Assembly (NCBI GenBank): GCA_028280455.1
Contig: JANQLT010000118.1
Location: 1-33,088 of the forward strand
DNA length: 33,088 bases
Source of the DNA: Kiloniellales bacterium
GTDB taxonomy: Bacteria; Pseudomonadota; Alphaproteobacteria; Kiloniellales; JAKSDN01
Reading direction: 5' to 3'
The translations under genes were made by a program, and so were the position numbers. Numbering within the stretch: position 1 is the stretch's first letter; the number at the start of each line of letters is the position of its first letter. The notes below the pieces were generated by a model. It had not been told where the DNA came from. It saw nothing but the letters and a program-made list of their open reading frames with translations, and did not search any database. Of the stretch, positions 24,499 to 33,088 are shown one piece after another.

Positions 24499-26574
24499 GT
24501 GAGCGAGACGATCACAGGCAGTCTGGGCCTCTGGAGCTACGCGGCGACGCTTGTCGTCTTCGTCATCCTGGGCGTGCTCGCGGCGGTCTGGCGGCGCGAG
24601 GCGACGCTGGTCATCGCCTGCGCGCTGACCGGTCTCTGGGCCTTCAACTTCGTCCTGCTGTTCCTGATCGAGCGGTACTTCCTGCTGCCGCCCTCGACCC
24701 TGGAGGTCTTCGTCTGTTTCGGCTGGATCGCCTTCCTTTGGCAGGTCGTCAGGTCGAAGGTGGAGGCCGGCCGCGCCAAGCTCTTCACGATCTTCTTCGC
24801 CGTCGTGGCCGTCGTCAGCCTGGCCGTCGTCGGCGCCGAGTTCCTTCGCCTGCTGGGCAACGGCATCGGCGTGCTCTATCGGATCCTGCTGGCGATCGTC
24901 GGCCTGGTGTTCCTGGAGAACCTCTACCGGCACACCGCCAAGGTCGAGCGCTGGCGGATCAAGTTCCTGATCATCGGCCTCGGCGGTCTCTTCGTTTTCG
25001 ACCTGTTCTACTATGCCAACCTCGTCCTGCTGACCACGGTCAACCTCGGACATATCGAGGCGCGCGGCCTGGTCTACGCCCTGGCCGGCCCCTTGATCGC
25101 CGTCGCCGTCCATCGCAGCCGCTTCGCGGCGCCGGGCATCAAGGTCTCCCGCCAGGCCGCCTTCTATTCGACCACCGTGCTGATCTGCGGCGCCTACATC
25201 GTGGCGATGTCGGTCACGGCCTTGCTGATTCGCCACTTCGGCGGCAGCTGGGGCTCGGCGGTCCAACTGGTCTTCCTGTTCAGCGCCCTGGTCCTGCTCT
25301 TCGTGCTGCTCTCTTCCGGCGCCTTCCGGGCCCACATCAAGGTCTTGATCGACAAGCATTTTTTCCAGCTACGCTACGACTATCGCGAGGAGTGGCTGCG
25401 TTTCACCAAGGCGATCTCGGACAGCACCTCGCGCTACGGCCTGTCGGAGCGGATTCTGCACGCCACCGCCGATACCTTCGAGAGCCCGGGCTCGGCGCTC
25501 TGGCTGAAGGACGGCGCCGCCTACTCGGTCGTCGCGAGCTGGAACATGGCCGTCTCCAGCGTGTCCTGTGCCGAGGTCGAGGCCATGGCCGAGATCATGC
25601 GCGAACGGGGCTGGATCGTCGTCCTGGATAGCGGCGGCGACGACGACCTGCCCAACTTCCAGGTGCCGAGGGCCTTGGCCGAGGTGGCGCAGGGCTGGGT
25701 GCTGATACCCCTGCTGCACCATGCCGAGCTGACCGGCTTCATCATGCTGGCCCGGCCGCGGGCGCCCAAGGCGCTGGTCTGGGAGGACTTCGACCTGATG
25801 CGCACGGTCGGCCGCCAGGCCGCGGGCTATCTCGCCGAGCAGCAGGCCAGCCTGGCGCTCGCCCAGGCCCAGCAGTTCGAGCGTTTCAACCAGCGCTCGG
25901 CCTTCGTGCTGCACGACATCAAGAACCTGGTCAGCCAGCTCTCCCTGCTCACCCGCAACATCGAGCGCCACGGCGAGAAGCCCGAGTTCCGCCGCGACAT
26001 GGCGCTGACCCTGGACAACGTCGTGGCCAAGATGCAGCACATGATCGATCGGCTCTCCGCCAGCGACGTCGAGGATGCGAGTCAGGCGACTTTGCGGATA
26101 GACTTGCTGCCCTTGCTGGCCGAGGTTGCGGCCTCGCGGGCCGCGTTCTATCCCGAAGAGGGCACGGAGCGCCTGGCGGTGCAGGGCGACAGGGACCGCC
26201 TGGCGTCGTTGTTCGAGAACCTGGTGAAGAATGCCGTCGAGGCGGTGCAGGGCGTCGAGGAAGGTTGGGTCCGGGTGAGCCTGCTGGCCAACAACGACCG
26301 GGCGATCGTCGAGATCTCCGACAACGGGCCCGGCATGGACGAGGCCTTCATCCGCAACAAGCTCTTCGCGCCCTTCCGCTCGACCAAGTCGGGCGGCTTC
26401 GGCATCGGCACCCATCAGTGCCGCGTCTACGCCCGCGAGCTGGGCGGCGACCTGGAGGTGGTCAGCAGCCCGGGCTCCGGCACCACCATGCGGGTCCTGC
26501 TGCCGATCGCCGCCGAGGAGCCGAGCCCGCAGATCGACTCCCAGCCGAAGCTCGACAGGCAGGCCGGCGAATGA
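24499..26574 (+). CDS. XrtA/PEP-CTERM system sensor histidine kinase PrsK
   Basis: A 691-residue membrane histidine kinase. About the first 280 residues form a series of hydrophobic helices (LVVFVILGVLAAVW, LVIACALTGLWAFNFVLLFLI and others), followed by a GAF-like region. The phospho-acceptor is His472 in FVLHDIKNLVSQLSLL. ATPase boxes are NLVKNAVEAVQ (574-584), DNGPGMDEAF (608-617) and STKSGGFGIG. It senses an unknown envelope cue and phosphorylates PrsR, whose ATG overlaps its stop by 4 bp. The start is a GTG with GAGGG nine bases upstream. Order, membrane N-terminus and HDIKN motif are those of PrsK proteins found next to exosortase A systems. Confidence 0.92.
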   Translation: MSETITGSLGLWSYAATLVVFVILGVLAAVWRREATLVIACALTGLWAFNFVLLFLIERYFLLPPSTLEVFVCFGWIAFLWQVVRSKVEAGRAKLFTIFFAVVAVVSLAVVGAEFLRLLGNGIGVLYRILLAIVGLVFLENLYRHTAKVERWRIKFLIIGLGGLFVFDLFYYANLVLLTTVNLGHIEARGLVYALAGPLIAVAVHRSRFAAPGIKVSRQAAFYSTTVLICGAYIVAMSVTALLIRHFGGSWGSAVQLVFLFSALVLLFVLLSSGAFRAHIKVLIDKHFFQLRYDYREEWLRFTKAISDSTSRYGLSERILHATADTFESPGSALWLKDGAAYSVVASWNMAVSSVSCAEVEAMAEIMRERGWIVVLDSGGDDDLPNFQVPRALAEVAQGWVLIPLLHHAELTGFIMLARPRAPKALVWEDFDLMRTVGRQAAGYLAEQQASLALAQAQQFERFNQRSAFVLHDIKNLVSQLSLLTRNIERHGEKPEFRRDMALTLDNVVAKMQHMIDRLSASDVEDASQATLRIDLLPLLAEVAASRAAFYPEEGTERLAVQGDRDRLASLFENLVKNAVEAVQGVEEGWVRVSLLANNDRAIVEISDNGPGMDEAFIRNKLFAPFRSTKSGGFGIGTHQCRVYARELGGDLEVVSSPGSGTTMRVLLPIAAEEPSPQIDSQPKLDRQAGE

Positions 26575-27995
26575 GCCCCGGCAACAACGCCTTGCTGGTG
26601 GTCGACGACGACGAGGGCATCCGGCGGCAGCTCCGCTGGGCGCTCGACGGCTTCAGCGTGATCGAAGCCGAGGACCGGGGCTCGGCGGTCGCCAGGGTCG
26701 AGAAGGACGGCGCGCCCGTGGTCATCCTCGATCTCGGCCTGCCGCCGGACGTCGACGGTCCCAGCGAAGGCCTGCGGGCACTCGAGGAGATCCTTCGCAT
26801 CGCGCCCGACACCAAGGTCATCGTCATGACCGGCCAGACCGAGCGGGAATACGCCGTCCAGGCGGTCGGCCTCGGGGCTTACGACTTCTACCAGAAGCCC
26901 CTGGAGCTCGACGCCCTGCAGCTCGTCGTCGGCCGGGCGATGCGCCTGGTCGAGCTGGAGACCGAGAACCGCCGGCTGGCGGACAGCGCCGGCGAGGCCG
27001 CGCCGCTGCCGGGCCTGGTGACCAGCGATCCGGCGATGCTCAAGGTCTGCGAGGAGGTCAGGCGCTTCGCGGCCGCCAACATGACCATCCTGGTGGTCGG
27101 CGAGAGCGGCACCGGCAAGGAGGTGCTGGCCCGGGCGATCCACGACCTGAGCGCCCGTGCCCGCCAGCCCTACGTCGCGATCAACTGCGCCGCCGTGCCC
27201 GACACGCTGCTCGAGAGCGAGTTCTTCGGCCACGAGAAGGGCAGCTTCACCGGCGCCAACAAGAGCGTGCAGGGCAAGGTCGAGCTGGCCAACAAGGGCA
27301 CCCTGCTGCTCGACGAGATCGGCGACCTGCCGCTGCCGCTGCAGGCCAAGCTGCTGCGCTTCCTGCAGGAGAGGGTGATCGAGCGGGTCGGCGGCCGCCG
27401 CGAGATCCCGGTCGACATCCGCGTGGTCTCGGCGACCAACCGCGATCCGCAGTCGCTGATCGAGGAGGGCCTGTTCCGCGAGGATCTCTACTACCGGCTC
27501 AGCGAGGCGGTGGTGCAGATCCCGCCGCTGCGCGAACGGCCCAACGACATCATCGCTATCGCCCAGCACCTACTCGGCAAGTTCGGCAAGGAGACCGGCA
27601 TCGCCTCGCCGGGCTTCACCCAGCGCGCGCTCTCCAGCCTGGCCGGCTATGCCTGGCCCGGCAACGTCCGCGAGCTGGAGAATCGCATCAAGCGCGCCCT
27701 GGTGACCGCGGACGGCGGCCGGATCGACGACTCCGCGCTCGACCTGCCGCGCCATGCGGGGCCGGGGGGGCCGGGGGGTCCGGCGAGCGCGGCGGGCGAG
27801 GCCGACGCCGACGCGGCGGCGGCCGGCGAAGCGCCGGTGCTGACCCTGAAGGAAGCCCGCGAGCAGGCCGAGCGGCTTGCCGTCGAGCGGGCCATGGCGG
27901 CGGCCGAGGGCAACATCTCCAAGGCCTCGAAGCTGCTGGAGACCAGCCGGCCGACCCTCTATCAGCTGCTCAAGCAGCACGACATCAAGACCTAG
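26571..27995 (+). CDS. PEP-CTERM box response regulator transcription factor PrsR (sigma-54 activator)
   Basis: A 474-residue NtrC-type regulator. The receiver domain (about 5-120) has phospho-acceptor Asp54 in ILDLGLPPD. The AAA+ domain has Walker A GESGTGKE (177-184), the sigma-54 contact loop GSFTGA (224-229), Walker B LLLDEIG (Asp248-Glu249) and NPGNVREL-like [16 protein letters not shown] Fis-type helix-turn-helix occupies the last 28 residues ([21 protein letters not shown]). Between the last two lies a Gly/Pro then Ala-rich linker ([13 protein letters not shown]), encoded by G-tracts at about 27761-27780. It should activate RpoN promoters of PEP-CTERM genes; both such genes in the window carry matching promoters. 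The ATG at 26571 overlaps the prsK stop. Confidence 0.93.
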   Translation: MSPGNNALLVVDDDEGIRRQLRWALDGFSVIEAEDRGSAVARVEKDGAPVVILDLGLPPDVDGPSEGLRALEEILRIAPDTKVIVMTGQTEREYAVQAVGLGAYDFYQKPLELDALQLVVGRAMRLVELETENRRLADSAGEAAPLPGLVTSDPAMLKVCEEVRRFAAANMTILVVGESGTGKEVLARAIHDLSARARQPYVAINCAAVPDTLLESEFFGHEKGSFTGANKSVQGKVELANKGTLLLDEIGDLPLPLQAKLLRFLQERVIERVGGRREIPVDIRVVSATNRDPQSLIEEGLFREDLYYRLSEAVVQIPPLRERPNDIIAIAQHLLGKFGKETGIASPGFTQRALSSLAGYAWPGNVRELENRIKRALVTADGGRIDDSALDLPRHAGPGGPGGPASAAGEADADAAAAGEAPVLTLKEAREQAERLAVERAMAAAEGNISKASKLLETSRPTLYQLLKQHDIKT

Positions 27996-28012
27996 GGGCG
28001 CTTTCCGATCTT

Positions 28013-28094
28013 ACGGCACCGGCCCGCTCCCCCTCCCGGCCACCCACGGCAGTATCCTAATGGGTGGCCGGGAGGGGGAGCGGGCCGGTGCCGT
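28013..28094. repeat. Long palindromic repeat element, copy A
   Basis: Perfect 34-bp inverted arms at 28013-28046 and 28061-28094 (ACGGCACCGGCCCGCTCCCC... and its complement) enclose a 14-bp loop. Weaker symmetry continues outward to GCGCTTTCCG (27998-28007) and CGGAAAACGC (28107-28116). The same element with its loop reversed is at 33012-33088. It is non-coding and starts 17 bases after the prsR stop, so it might also terminate transcription, but there is no T-run. Confidence 0.8.
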
Positions 28095-28221
28095 GTTCCG
28101 CGTGAGCGGAAAACGCTTTGGACCGCCGCCGGCCGCCGCCAAAGCCACAAGCTTTACCCCACGTTAATCAAGCTTTCGCTTTAATCCAGGCAAGGACCCC
28201 CGAAGCGTCACAGCAGGGCCC

Positions 28222-30633
28222 ATGTCTCGATCTCTTCCGGAGCGGCTGTTCAGGCTGGTCACGGCCAGACCCCTTTGGACTCTGGCCCTCGTGCTGCTGC
28301 CGCTGCTGGCCGTCTCGTCCGCCGCCCTCAAGCTCGAGAAGGACACCCGCGCCGAGGCCTTCCTGCCCAAGGGCCACCCGGCCGTGATCTACCGCGACCG
28401 GGTCAAGGAGATCTTCGGGCTGAAGGACCCGATGCTGGTGGCGGTGATCAACCGCGGGCCCCAAGGCATCTTCAATCCGCAAAGCCTCAACCTGGTCACC
28501 TGGCTGAGCGAGCGCATCGCCGAGCTGCCGGGCGTCGATCCGAACCGAGTCATGAGCCTGGCCACCGAGAAGAGCTTCGCCGCGGCGCCCGACGGCTTGC
28601 TGATCAAGCCCTTCGTCGAGGGCGAAATCGAGAGCCAGGCCGCCGCCGAGTCGGTGCGCGGCGCGGTCCAGGCCATGCCGCTGACTCTCGGCAGCCTGGT
28701 CAGCGACTCCGGCGAAGGCACCTTGATCGCTGTCGAGCTGGCCGAGTCCGACGCGGCCGAGCAGCTCTACTACGACCTTCTGGCCCTCGGCGAATCGGCG
28801 CCGCTCGGGCCCGGCGACAGCCTGCATGTCGCCGGCCAAGGCGCCTTCATGGGCTACCTCGGCACCTACATCGACCGCGACGCCCATCGCCTGACGCCGC
28901 TCGCCCTGCTGCTCGTCCTGCTGCTGCTCTACCTCAGCCATCGCAACGCGCTCGGCGTCTTCCTGCCGGTGTCGGTCTCCTTGCTGACCCTCGGCAGCGT
29001 GCTCGGGGTCATGGCGCTGGCCGGGCGTCCCTTCTTCGTCATCACCAACGGCCTGCCGGTGATCCTGATCGCCATCTCGGTGGCCGACTCGCTGCACATC
29101 CTCGGGCAGCACAGCTTCGAGCGGGCCCGCGGGCCGGCGCGGCCGAAGCGCGACCGCGTGGTCGCCACCATGCTGGCCATGTGGCGGCCCGTGACGATCA
29201 CCTCGGTGACCACGGTCGCCGGCTTCCTCGCCGTCTACGCCGCCTCCAGCTCGCCGCCGATCAAGGACTTCGGGGCCTACTCGGCTCTCGGCGTGGCGGT
29301 CGCCTGGCTGGTCTCGCTGACCGCCGTGCCGGCCCTGCTGTCGCTCCTGCCCGACAAGGCGCCGGCCGCCGCCGCCTCGCGGACCCCTGCCGAAGGCGAG
29401 CTGCCGGCCGATGCGCCGGCGGCCTTCCTGGCGCGCGCCGGCGCCGGCATCCTCCGCCACCCCACGGCCGTGGTCCTCGTGGCGGTCTTGCTGGTGATGG
29501 CCGGCCTGGCCGGGCTCTGGCGGCTGCAGGCCAACGACGCCGACATCGACAACTTCCAGAAGGACGAGCCGCTGCGCATCGACCACGGCGTCATCAACGA
29601 GACCTTCGACGGCGCGCACAGCCTGGACATCGTCATCGAGACCCGCGAGACCGAGGGCCTCTTCGCCGTCGAGCGCCTGCAGCGGATCGAAGCGCTGCAG
29701 CGCTTCGCCGAGACCCTGCCGCACGTCACCGCGACCCGCTCCATCGTCGATTACCTGAAGCAGCTCAACCGGGTGCTGTTCGACGACGAGGCCGAGGCCT
29801 ACCGCCTGCCCGACAGCGAGGAGGCCGTCGCCCAGTACTTCCTGCTCTACTCCATGTCCGGCGATCCCGCCGACTTCGAGGAGGAGGTCGACTACGACTA
29901 TCGGCTGGCCAACGTCCGGGTGACGCTCGACAGCGGCGAGTTCCAGGACGAGAAGCAAGTGGTCGTCGCCCTGGAGCGCTACATCGCCGAGCGCTTCAAC
30001 GACGCCGAGATGACGGCCAAGGTCTCGGGCGGCGCGGCGGTCCACTATCACTGGATGATCGAGCTGCTCGGCGGTCACTTCATAAGTGTCGCGCTGGCCC
30101 TGGCGGCGGTCGGCCTGACCGCGGTCCTGGCCTTCCGCTCCCTGCTGTTCGGCGCCCTCGCGCTGCTGCCGGTGGCGCTTTCGGTGCTGCTGATCTACGC
30201 CGTCATGGGACTCTCCGGCATCTGGCTCGGCATCGGCACCTCGATGTCGGCGGCCATCGCCATCGGCGTCGGCGTCGATTTCGCGGTCCATGTGATCGAC
30301 CGGATCAAGGCGCTCCTGGTCGAAGCGAAGCAGCCGCTGGCGCAGGTGATGGCCGCCGTCTACCGCCTCACGGGCCGCGCCCTGCTGTTCAACTTCCTGA
30401 TCATCTTCTGCGGCTTCGGCTTGCTGGTGATCAGCGAGACGCCGGGGCTGATCCGTTTCGGCAGCCTGGTCGCCGTCGCCGTGGCGACCGCCTTCATCAC
30501 CAGCCTGACGCTGCTGCCGGTGGTGATCCAGGCGCTGCAGCGCGGCCGCACGCCGGCCGAGACGGACGTCCAGCAGATAACGCTCGCGGGCCCGCTCGGC
30601 CGGGCCGGCGATCAATCGAGGATCGAAGCATGA
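28222..30633 (+). CDS. RND/MMPL-family exporter
   Basis: An 803-residue inner-membrane transporter built as two similar halves. Each half has one N-terminal transmembrane helix (near 20-36 and near 414-434), a large periplasmic loop and a bundle of five hydrophobic helices, for about 12 membrane segments. The conserved intramembrane acidic motifs are visible as ISVADSLHILG in the first half and IGVGVDFAVHVIDR in the second; they carry the proton-relay Asp. This architecture is the COG1033/MMPL type that moves lipids or hydrophobic molecules, not the HAE1 drug-efflux type. It starts at ATG 28222 with a weak Shine-Dalgarno, and its stop overlaps the LolA-like gene by 4 bp. The shared operon with a LolA-like carrier and an outer-membrane barrel suggests lipid export across the envelope. 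Confidence 0.88.
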   Translation: MSRSLPERLFRLVTARPLWTLALVLLPLLAVSSAALKLEKDTRAEAFLPKGHPAVIYRDRVKEIFGLKDPMLVAVINRGPQGIFNPQSLNLVTWLSERIAELPGVDPNRVMSLATEKSFAAAPDGLLIKPFVEGEIESQAAAESVRGAVQAMPLTLGSLVSDSGEGTLIAVELAESDAAEQLYYDLLALGESAPLGPGDSLHVAGQGAFMGYLGTYIDRDAHRLTPLALLLVLLLLYLSHRNALGVFLPVSVSLLTLGSVLGVMALAGRPFFVITNGLPVILIAISVADSLHILGQHSFERARGPARPKRDRVVATMLAMWRPVTITSVTTVAGFLAVYAASSSPPIKDFGAYSALGVAVAWLVSLTAVPALLSLLPDKAPAAAASRTPAEGELPADAPAAFLARAGAGILRHPTAVVLVAVLLVMAGLAGLWRLQANDADIDNFQKDEPLRIDHGVINETFDGAHSLDIVIETRETEGLFAVERLQRIEALQRFAETLPHVTATRSIVDYLKQLNRVLFDDEAEAYRLPDSEEAVAQYFLLYSMSGDPADFEEEVDYDYRLANVRVTLDSGEFQDEKQVVVALERYIAERFNDAEMTAKVSGGAAVHYHWMIELLGGHFISVALALAAVGLTAVLAFRSLLFGALALLPVALSVLLIYAVMGLSGIWLGIGTSMSAAIAIGVGVDFAVHVIDRIKALLVEAKQPLAQVMAAVYRLTGRALLFNFLIIFCGFGLLVISETPGLIRFGSLVAVAVATAFITSLTLLPVVIQALQRGRTPAETDVQQITLAGPLGRAGDQSRIEA

Positions 30634-31454
30634 CCCTGAAAAGCACTCTGCCCCGCGTCATCCTGCCGGGCCTGCTGCTCGTCCTGTCGAGCGCGGCCCT
30701 GGCCACCCAGAGCGGCGGCGACCTGCCGAGCGGCGACGAGATCGCCCGGCTGATCAACGCGCGCGACGATGGCGCGGTGGCCTCCCGCACGATCGTCATG
30801 GAGCTGACCGAGAAGAGCGGCAAGAGCCGGGTCCGGACCACCCGCTCGTTCCGAAAGGACTTCGGCGAGGAGCGCCGCATCGTCATCTTCTACGACGAGC
30901 CGCGCAATCTCGAAGGCACCGCCTTCCTGACCTACGACTATCCCCAGGTCGAGCTCGACGACGACCAGTGGCTCTATCTGCCGGCCCTGCGCAAGAGCCG
31001 CCGGGTCTCCGGCTCGGAGCGCGGCGACTACTTCATGGGCACCGACTTCAGCTACGACGACATGAAGCAGGAGACGCGGGTCTCGCTCGACGAGTACAAC
31101 CGCAGCACGCTCGGCGTGGAGGAGATCGACGGCCGCCGGCTCTACAAGGTCGAGGCAGTGCCGGTCAGCGATGAGATCGCCGAGGAGCTGGGCTACAGCC
31201 GCGTGGTCTCCTGGGTCGACCCGGAGATCTGGATGGCGCGCCGCTCGGAGTTCTGGGATACCCGCGGGAAGCGCCTGAAGACCCTCGAGTTCCGCGATAT
31301 CTCCCAGGTCGAGGGCATCTGGACCCCCCATATCTTGGCGGTCGATAACCACCAGAGCGGACACCGGACTCTTTTCACCATCAGCGACGTCGACTACACT
31401 TCCACCGTGTCGGACAGGCTGTTCCGGCGGGAGGCGTTGGGCCGGGGATCCTGA
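30630..31454 (+). CDS. Outer membrane lipoprotein-sorting protein (LolA-like)
   Basis: A 274-residue periplasmic protein. The signal peptide MTLKSTLPRVILPGLLLVLSSAALA (cleavage near ALA-T) leads into a LolA/LppX-type half-barrel domain. Visible are an RIVIFYDEPRNLEGTAFLTYDY strand pair and DQWLYLPALRKSRRVSGSERGDYFMGTDFSYDDM, the signature block of this COG2834-like family that accompanies RND exporters. It would ferry a hydrophobic cargo from the transporter through the periplasm. The ATG overlaps the exporter stop by 4 bp. A true LolA is shorter and lacks this block, so this is a dedicated partner and not the housekeeping chaperone. Confidence 0.85.
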   Translation: MTLKSTLPRVILPGLLLVLSSAALATQSGGDLPSGDEIARLINARDDGAVASRTIVMELTEKSGKSRVRTTRSFRKDFGEERRIVIFYDEPRNLEGTAFLTYDYPQVELDDDQWLYLPALRKSRRVSGSERGDYFMGTDFSYDDMKQETRVSLDEYNRSTLGVEEIDGRRLYKVEAVPVSDEIAEELGYSRVVSWVDPEIWMARRSEFWDTRGKRLKTLEFRDISQVEGIWTPHILAVDNHQSGHRTLFTISDVDYTSTVSDRLFRREALGRGS

Positions 31455-31537
31455 GGCCCGCCTCCCATTCGGGCACCTGGAAGGGGCCTGTCGAGCGGCA
31501 CATGGGGGGTCAGGGTCGCGTTTTGTGACGGGGGTCC

Positions 31538-32977
31538 GTGCAAGCGCTTAGGTCGGCTTCTCGAGGTTCGTTGGCCAAGACGCCTGACGGCGCGGGCCGG
31601 CACCGCGCTCCATTCAGGAAATGCACCCGCTCGCTGCGGGGCGTCGCTGCTGCGGCGGCTCTCGCCGTTGCGCTGCCGGCCTCGGCCGATGAGCTCGGCA
31701 AGGGCTCCTGGCTGGCGGACGTCAGCGTCGACCTCGGCGTGACCGTCGAAGCCCAGGGTGCCTTCCGCTGGAACGACAGCGTCGGCCAGATGGGCGAGCT
31801 GTCGGTGACTCCCGAGCTGACCATCGGCACGCCGGGGGGCTTCGAGCTGGTGGCGATCGGCCGCGGCCGCGGCGATATCTTCGATGCGCTGGAGCCCGGC
31901 CAGCCCGATCAGGGAACCCGCGCGCCGCAAAGCCGACGGCTGCTGATCGACGACCACGGCGATCTCGAGCTGCGCGAGCTCTACCTGCAGGGCGATGTCG
32001 GCGACGTCTTCGCCCGGCTCGGCAAGCAGCAGATCGTCTGGGGCCAGTCCGACGGCCTCAAGGTGCTGGATGTCGTCAACCCGCAGAGCTTCCGCGAGTT
32101 CATCCTCGACGACTTCGCCGACTCCCGCATCCCGCTCTGGTCGGCCCTGGTCGAGGTGCCGATCGGCGAGACCATGCTGCAAGTGGTCTGGCTGCCCGAT
32201 CAGACCTACAACGACATCCCCGATCCCAGCGCCGCCTTCGAGCCGACCTCGCCGCTGGTCGTGCCCAGCTCGATGCCGGGCACCCGGGTCATCCAGCGCG
32301 ACCCCGACCGGCCGAGCAACGTCTTCGCCGACTCCGACGCCGGCGCCAGGCTCTCCGCTTTCCTCGACGGCTGGGACCTGACCTTGAACTACCTCTACCA
32401 CTTCCCCGATTCGCCCGGCTTCTTTCTGGCGCCGACCCTGACTCCCTCGGGACCGGCCGTCACGGTGACGCCGCGCTACGAGCGCAGCCACCTGGTCGGC
32501 GGCACCTTCAGCAACGCCTTCGGGGACTTCGTCGTGCGCGGCGAGGCGGCCTATTCGACCAACCGCCTGTTCAGCGCCAGTCCGACCGGCGACCCGGACG
32601 GCGTCGCGCACAGCGACGAGTTCGGCTACGTGCTCGGCCTCGACTGGTACGGGTTGGACGACACGATGCTCAGCGCCCAGGTCTTCCAGAGCGTCACGAT
32701 GGAAGACCCGACCGGCATGGTGCGCGACCGTCTCGACACCAGCTTCACCCTGCTGGCCCGTCACGACCTGCTGAACGACGACCTGACGCTCGACGTGATC
32801 TGGCTGACCAACGCGAACGAGGCCGACGGCCTGGTTCGGCCCAAGGTCAGCTACAAGGTGACCGACGATCTCGACGTCTGGCTCGGGCTCGACGTCTTCT
32901 ACGGCGACGGCGACGGGCTGTTCGGCCAGTTCGACGACCAGGACCGGGTCACGACCGGTCTGAAGTGGAGCTGGTGA
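31538..32977 (+). CDS. DUF1302-type outer-membrane beta-barrel protein
   Basis: A 479-residue exported protein with an N-terminal hydrophobic stretch (VAAAAALAVALPASA, cleavage before DELG), alternating hydrophobic/polar strands and a C-terminal Trp (LKWSW), as in outer-membrane barrels. The segment LGKQQIVWGQSDGLKVLDVVNPQ is the hallmark of the DUF1302 family. I accept the GTG at 31538, preceded by GGGGG; this gives an unusually long basic N-region of about 35 residues, and a TTG at 31571 is an alternative. It follows the LolA-like gene by 83 bases without an evident terminator. It probably is the outer-membrane member of the same export route; what it binds or passes is unknown. Confidence 0.82.
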   Translation: MQALRSASRGSLAKTPDGAGRHRAPFRKCTRSLRGVAAAAALAVALPASADELGKGSWLADVSVDLGVTVEAQGAFRWNDSVGQMGELSVTPELTIGTPGGFELVAIGRGRGDIFDALEPGQPDQGTRAPQSRRLLIDDHGDLELRELYLQGDVGDVFARLGKQQIVWGQSDGLKVLDVVNPQSFREFILDDFADSRIPLWSALVEVPIGETMLQVVWLPDQTYNDIPDPSAAFEPTSPLVVPSSMPGTRVIQRDPDRPSNVFADSDAGARLSAFLDGWDLTLNYLYHFPDSPGFFLAPTLTPSGPAVTVTPRYERSHLVGGTFSNAFGDFVVRGEAAYSTNRLFSASPTGDPDGVAHSDEFGYVLGLDWYGLDDTMLSAQVFQSVTMEDPTGMVRDRLDTSFTLLARHDLLNDDLTLDVIWLTNANEADGLVRPKVSYKVTDDLDVWLGLDVFYGDGDGLFGQFDDQDRVTTGLKWSW

Positions 32978-33011
32978 GGGGGCCGAGCCCGCTAGAGCGT
33001 TTTCCGATCGG

Positions 33012-33088
33012 ACGGCACCGGCCCGCTCCCCCTCCCGGCCACCCAATAGGATACTGCCGTGGGTGGCCGGGAGGGGGAGCGGGCCGGT
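33012..33088. repeat. Long palindromic repeat element, copy B (cut by window end)
   Basis: The left arm at 33012-33045 is identical over 34 bp to that of copy A. The right arm begins at 33060 and runs to the window end (29 bp seen, all complementary). The 14-bp loop (33046-33059) is the reverse complement of the loop of copy A with one mismatch, so the element is in the opposite orientation. It lies 34 bases after the DUF1302 gene and is flanked by AGCGTTTTCCG like copy A. Confidence 0.8.

Noticed and set aside
31630..31700. An ATG near 31621 as the start of the outer-membrane barrel gene.
   Set aside because: It is out of frame with the DUF1302 sequence; the in-frame GTG at 31538 (or TTG at 31571) is needed to include the signal peptide.

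Overview
The window is GC-rich, densely coded DNA from a Gram-negative bacterium. Signal peptides, a lipobox lipoprotein, a DUF1302-type outer-membrane barrel and an RND exporter all indicate two membranes. Codon use, frequent GTG/TTG starts and ATGA/GTGA overlaps fit an alphaproteobacterium of the broad Rhodospirillales type, but this is inference; no rRNA or tRNA is present to anchor it. The dominant theme is the exosortase A (XrtA)/PEP-CTERM protein-sorting and exopolysaccharide system. The exosortase xrtA itself and the glycosyltransferases are not in the window.

Layout. 1-276: non-coding, with three hairpin-type repeats. 277-2239 (minus): XrtA-associated hydrolase 1, hydrolase 2 and an acyl carrier protein, with 4-bp overlaps. 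2476-6302 (plus, divergent): XrtA-associated acyl-CoA ligase, PLP decarboxylase and a WalW-like polysaccharide deacetylase. 6299-10488 (minus): two TPR proteins, one of PrsT type. 10884-11813 (plus): a PEP-CTERM protein. 11924-12907 (minus): a patatin-like phospholipase. 13174-19099 (plus): a compact four-gene metabolic operon (PP-loop ATPase, AMP-forming ligase, NAD(P)-dependent reductase of the thioester-reductase/male-sterility type, VAO/4-cresol dehydrogenase-type flavoenzyme). 19262-23965 (minus): a second PEP-CTERM protein and a large PrsT-type TPR lipoprotein. 24499-27995 (plus): the two-component pair prsK-prsR. 28222-32977 (plus): RND/MMPL transporter, LolA-like periplasmic protein and DUF1302 outer-membrane protein, bracketed by two copies of a long palindrome.

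How it works together. PrsK/PrsR is a histidine kinase plus sigma-54 activator. Both PEP-CTERM genes in the window have a near-consensus sigma-54 -24/-12 element (GG-N10-GC), an IHF-like site about 50 bp upstream of the predicted start, and a TGTMAA-type palindrome at about -100 to -120. This is a textbook enhancer layout and the best candidate for the PrsR regulon.

The most open question is the 13.2-19.1 kb operon. Its four enzymes could activate, reduce, oxidise and amidate or thiolate a carboxylic acid, and it sits inside an exosortase locus. I do not recognise it as a described pathway.
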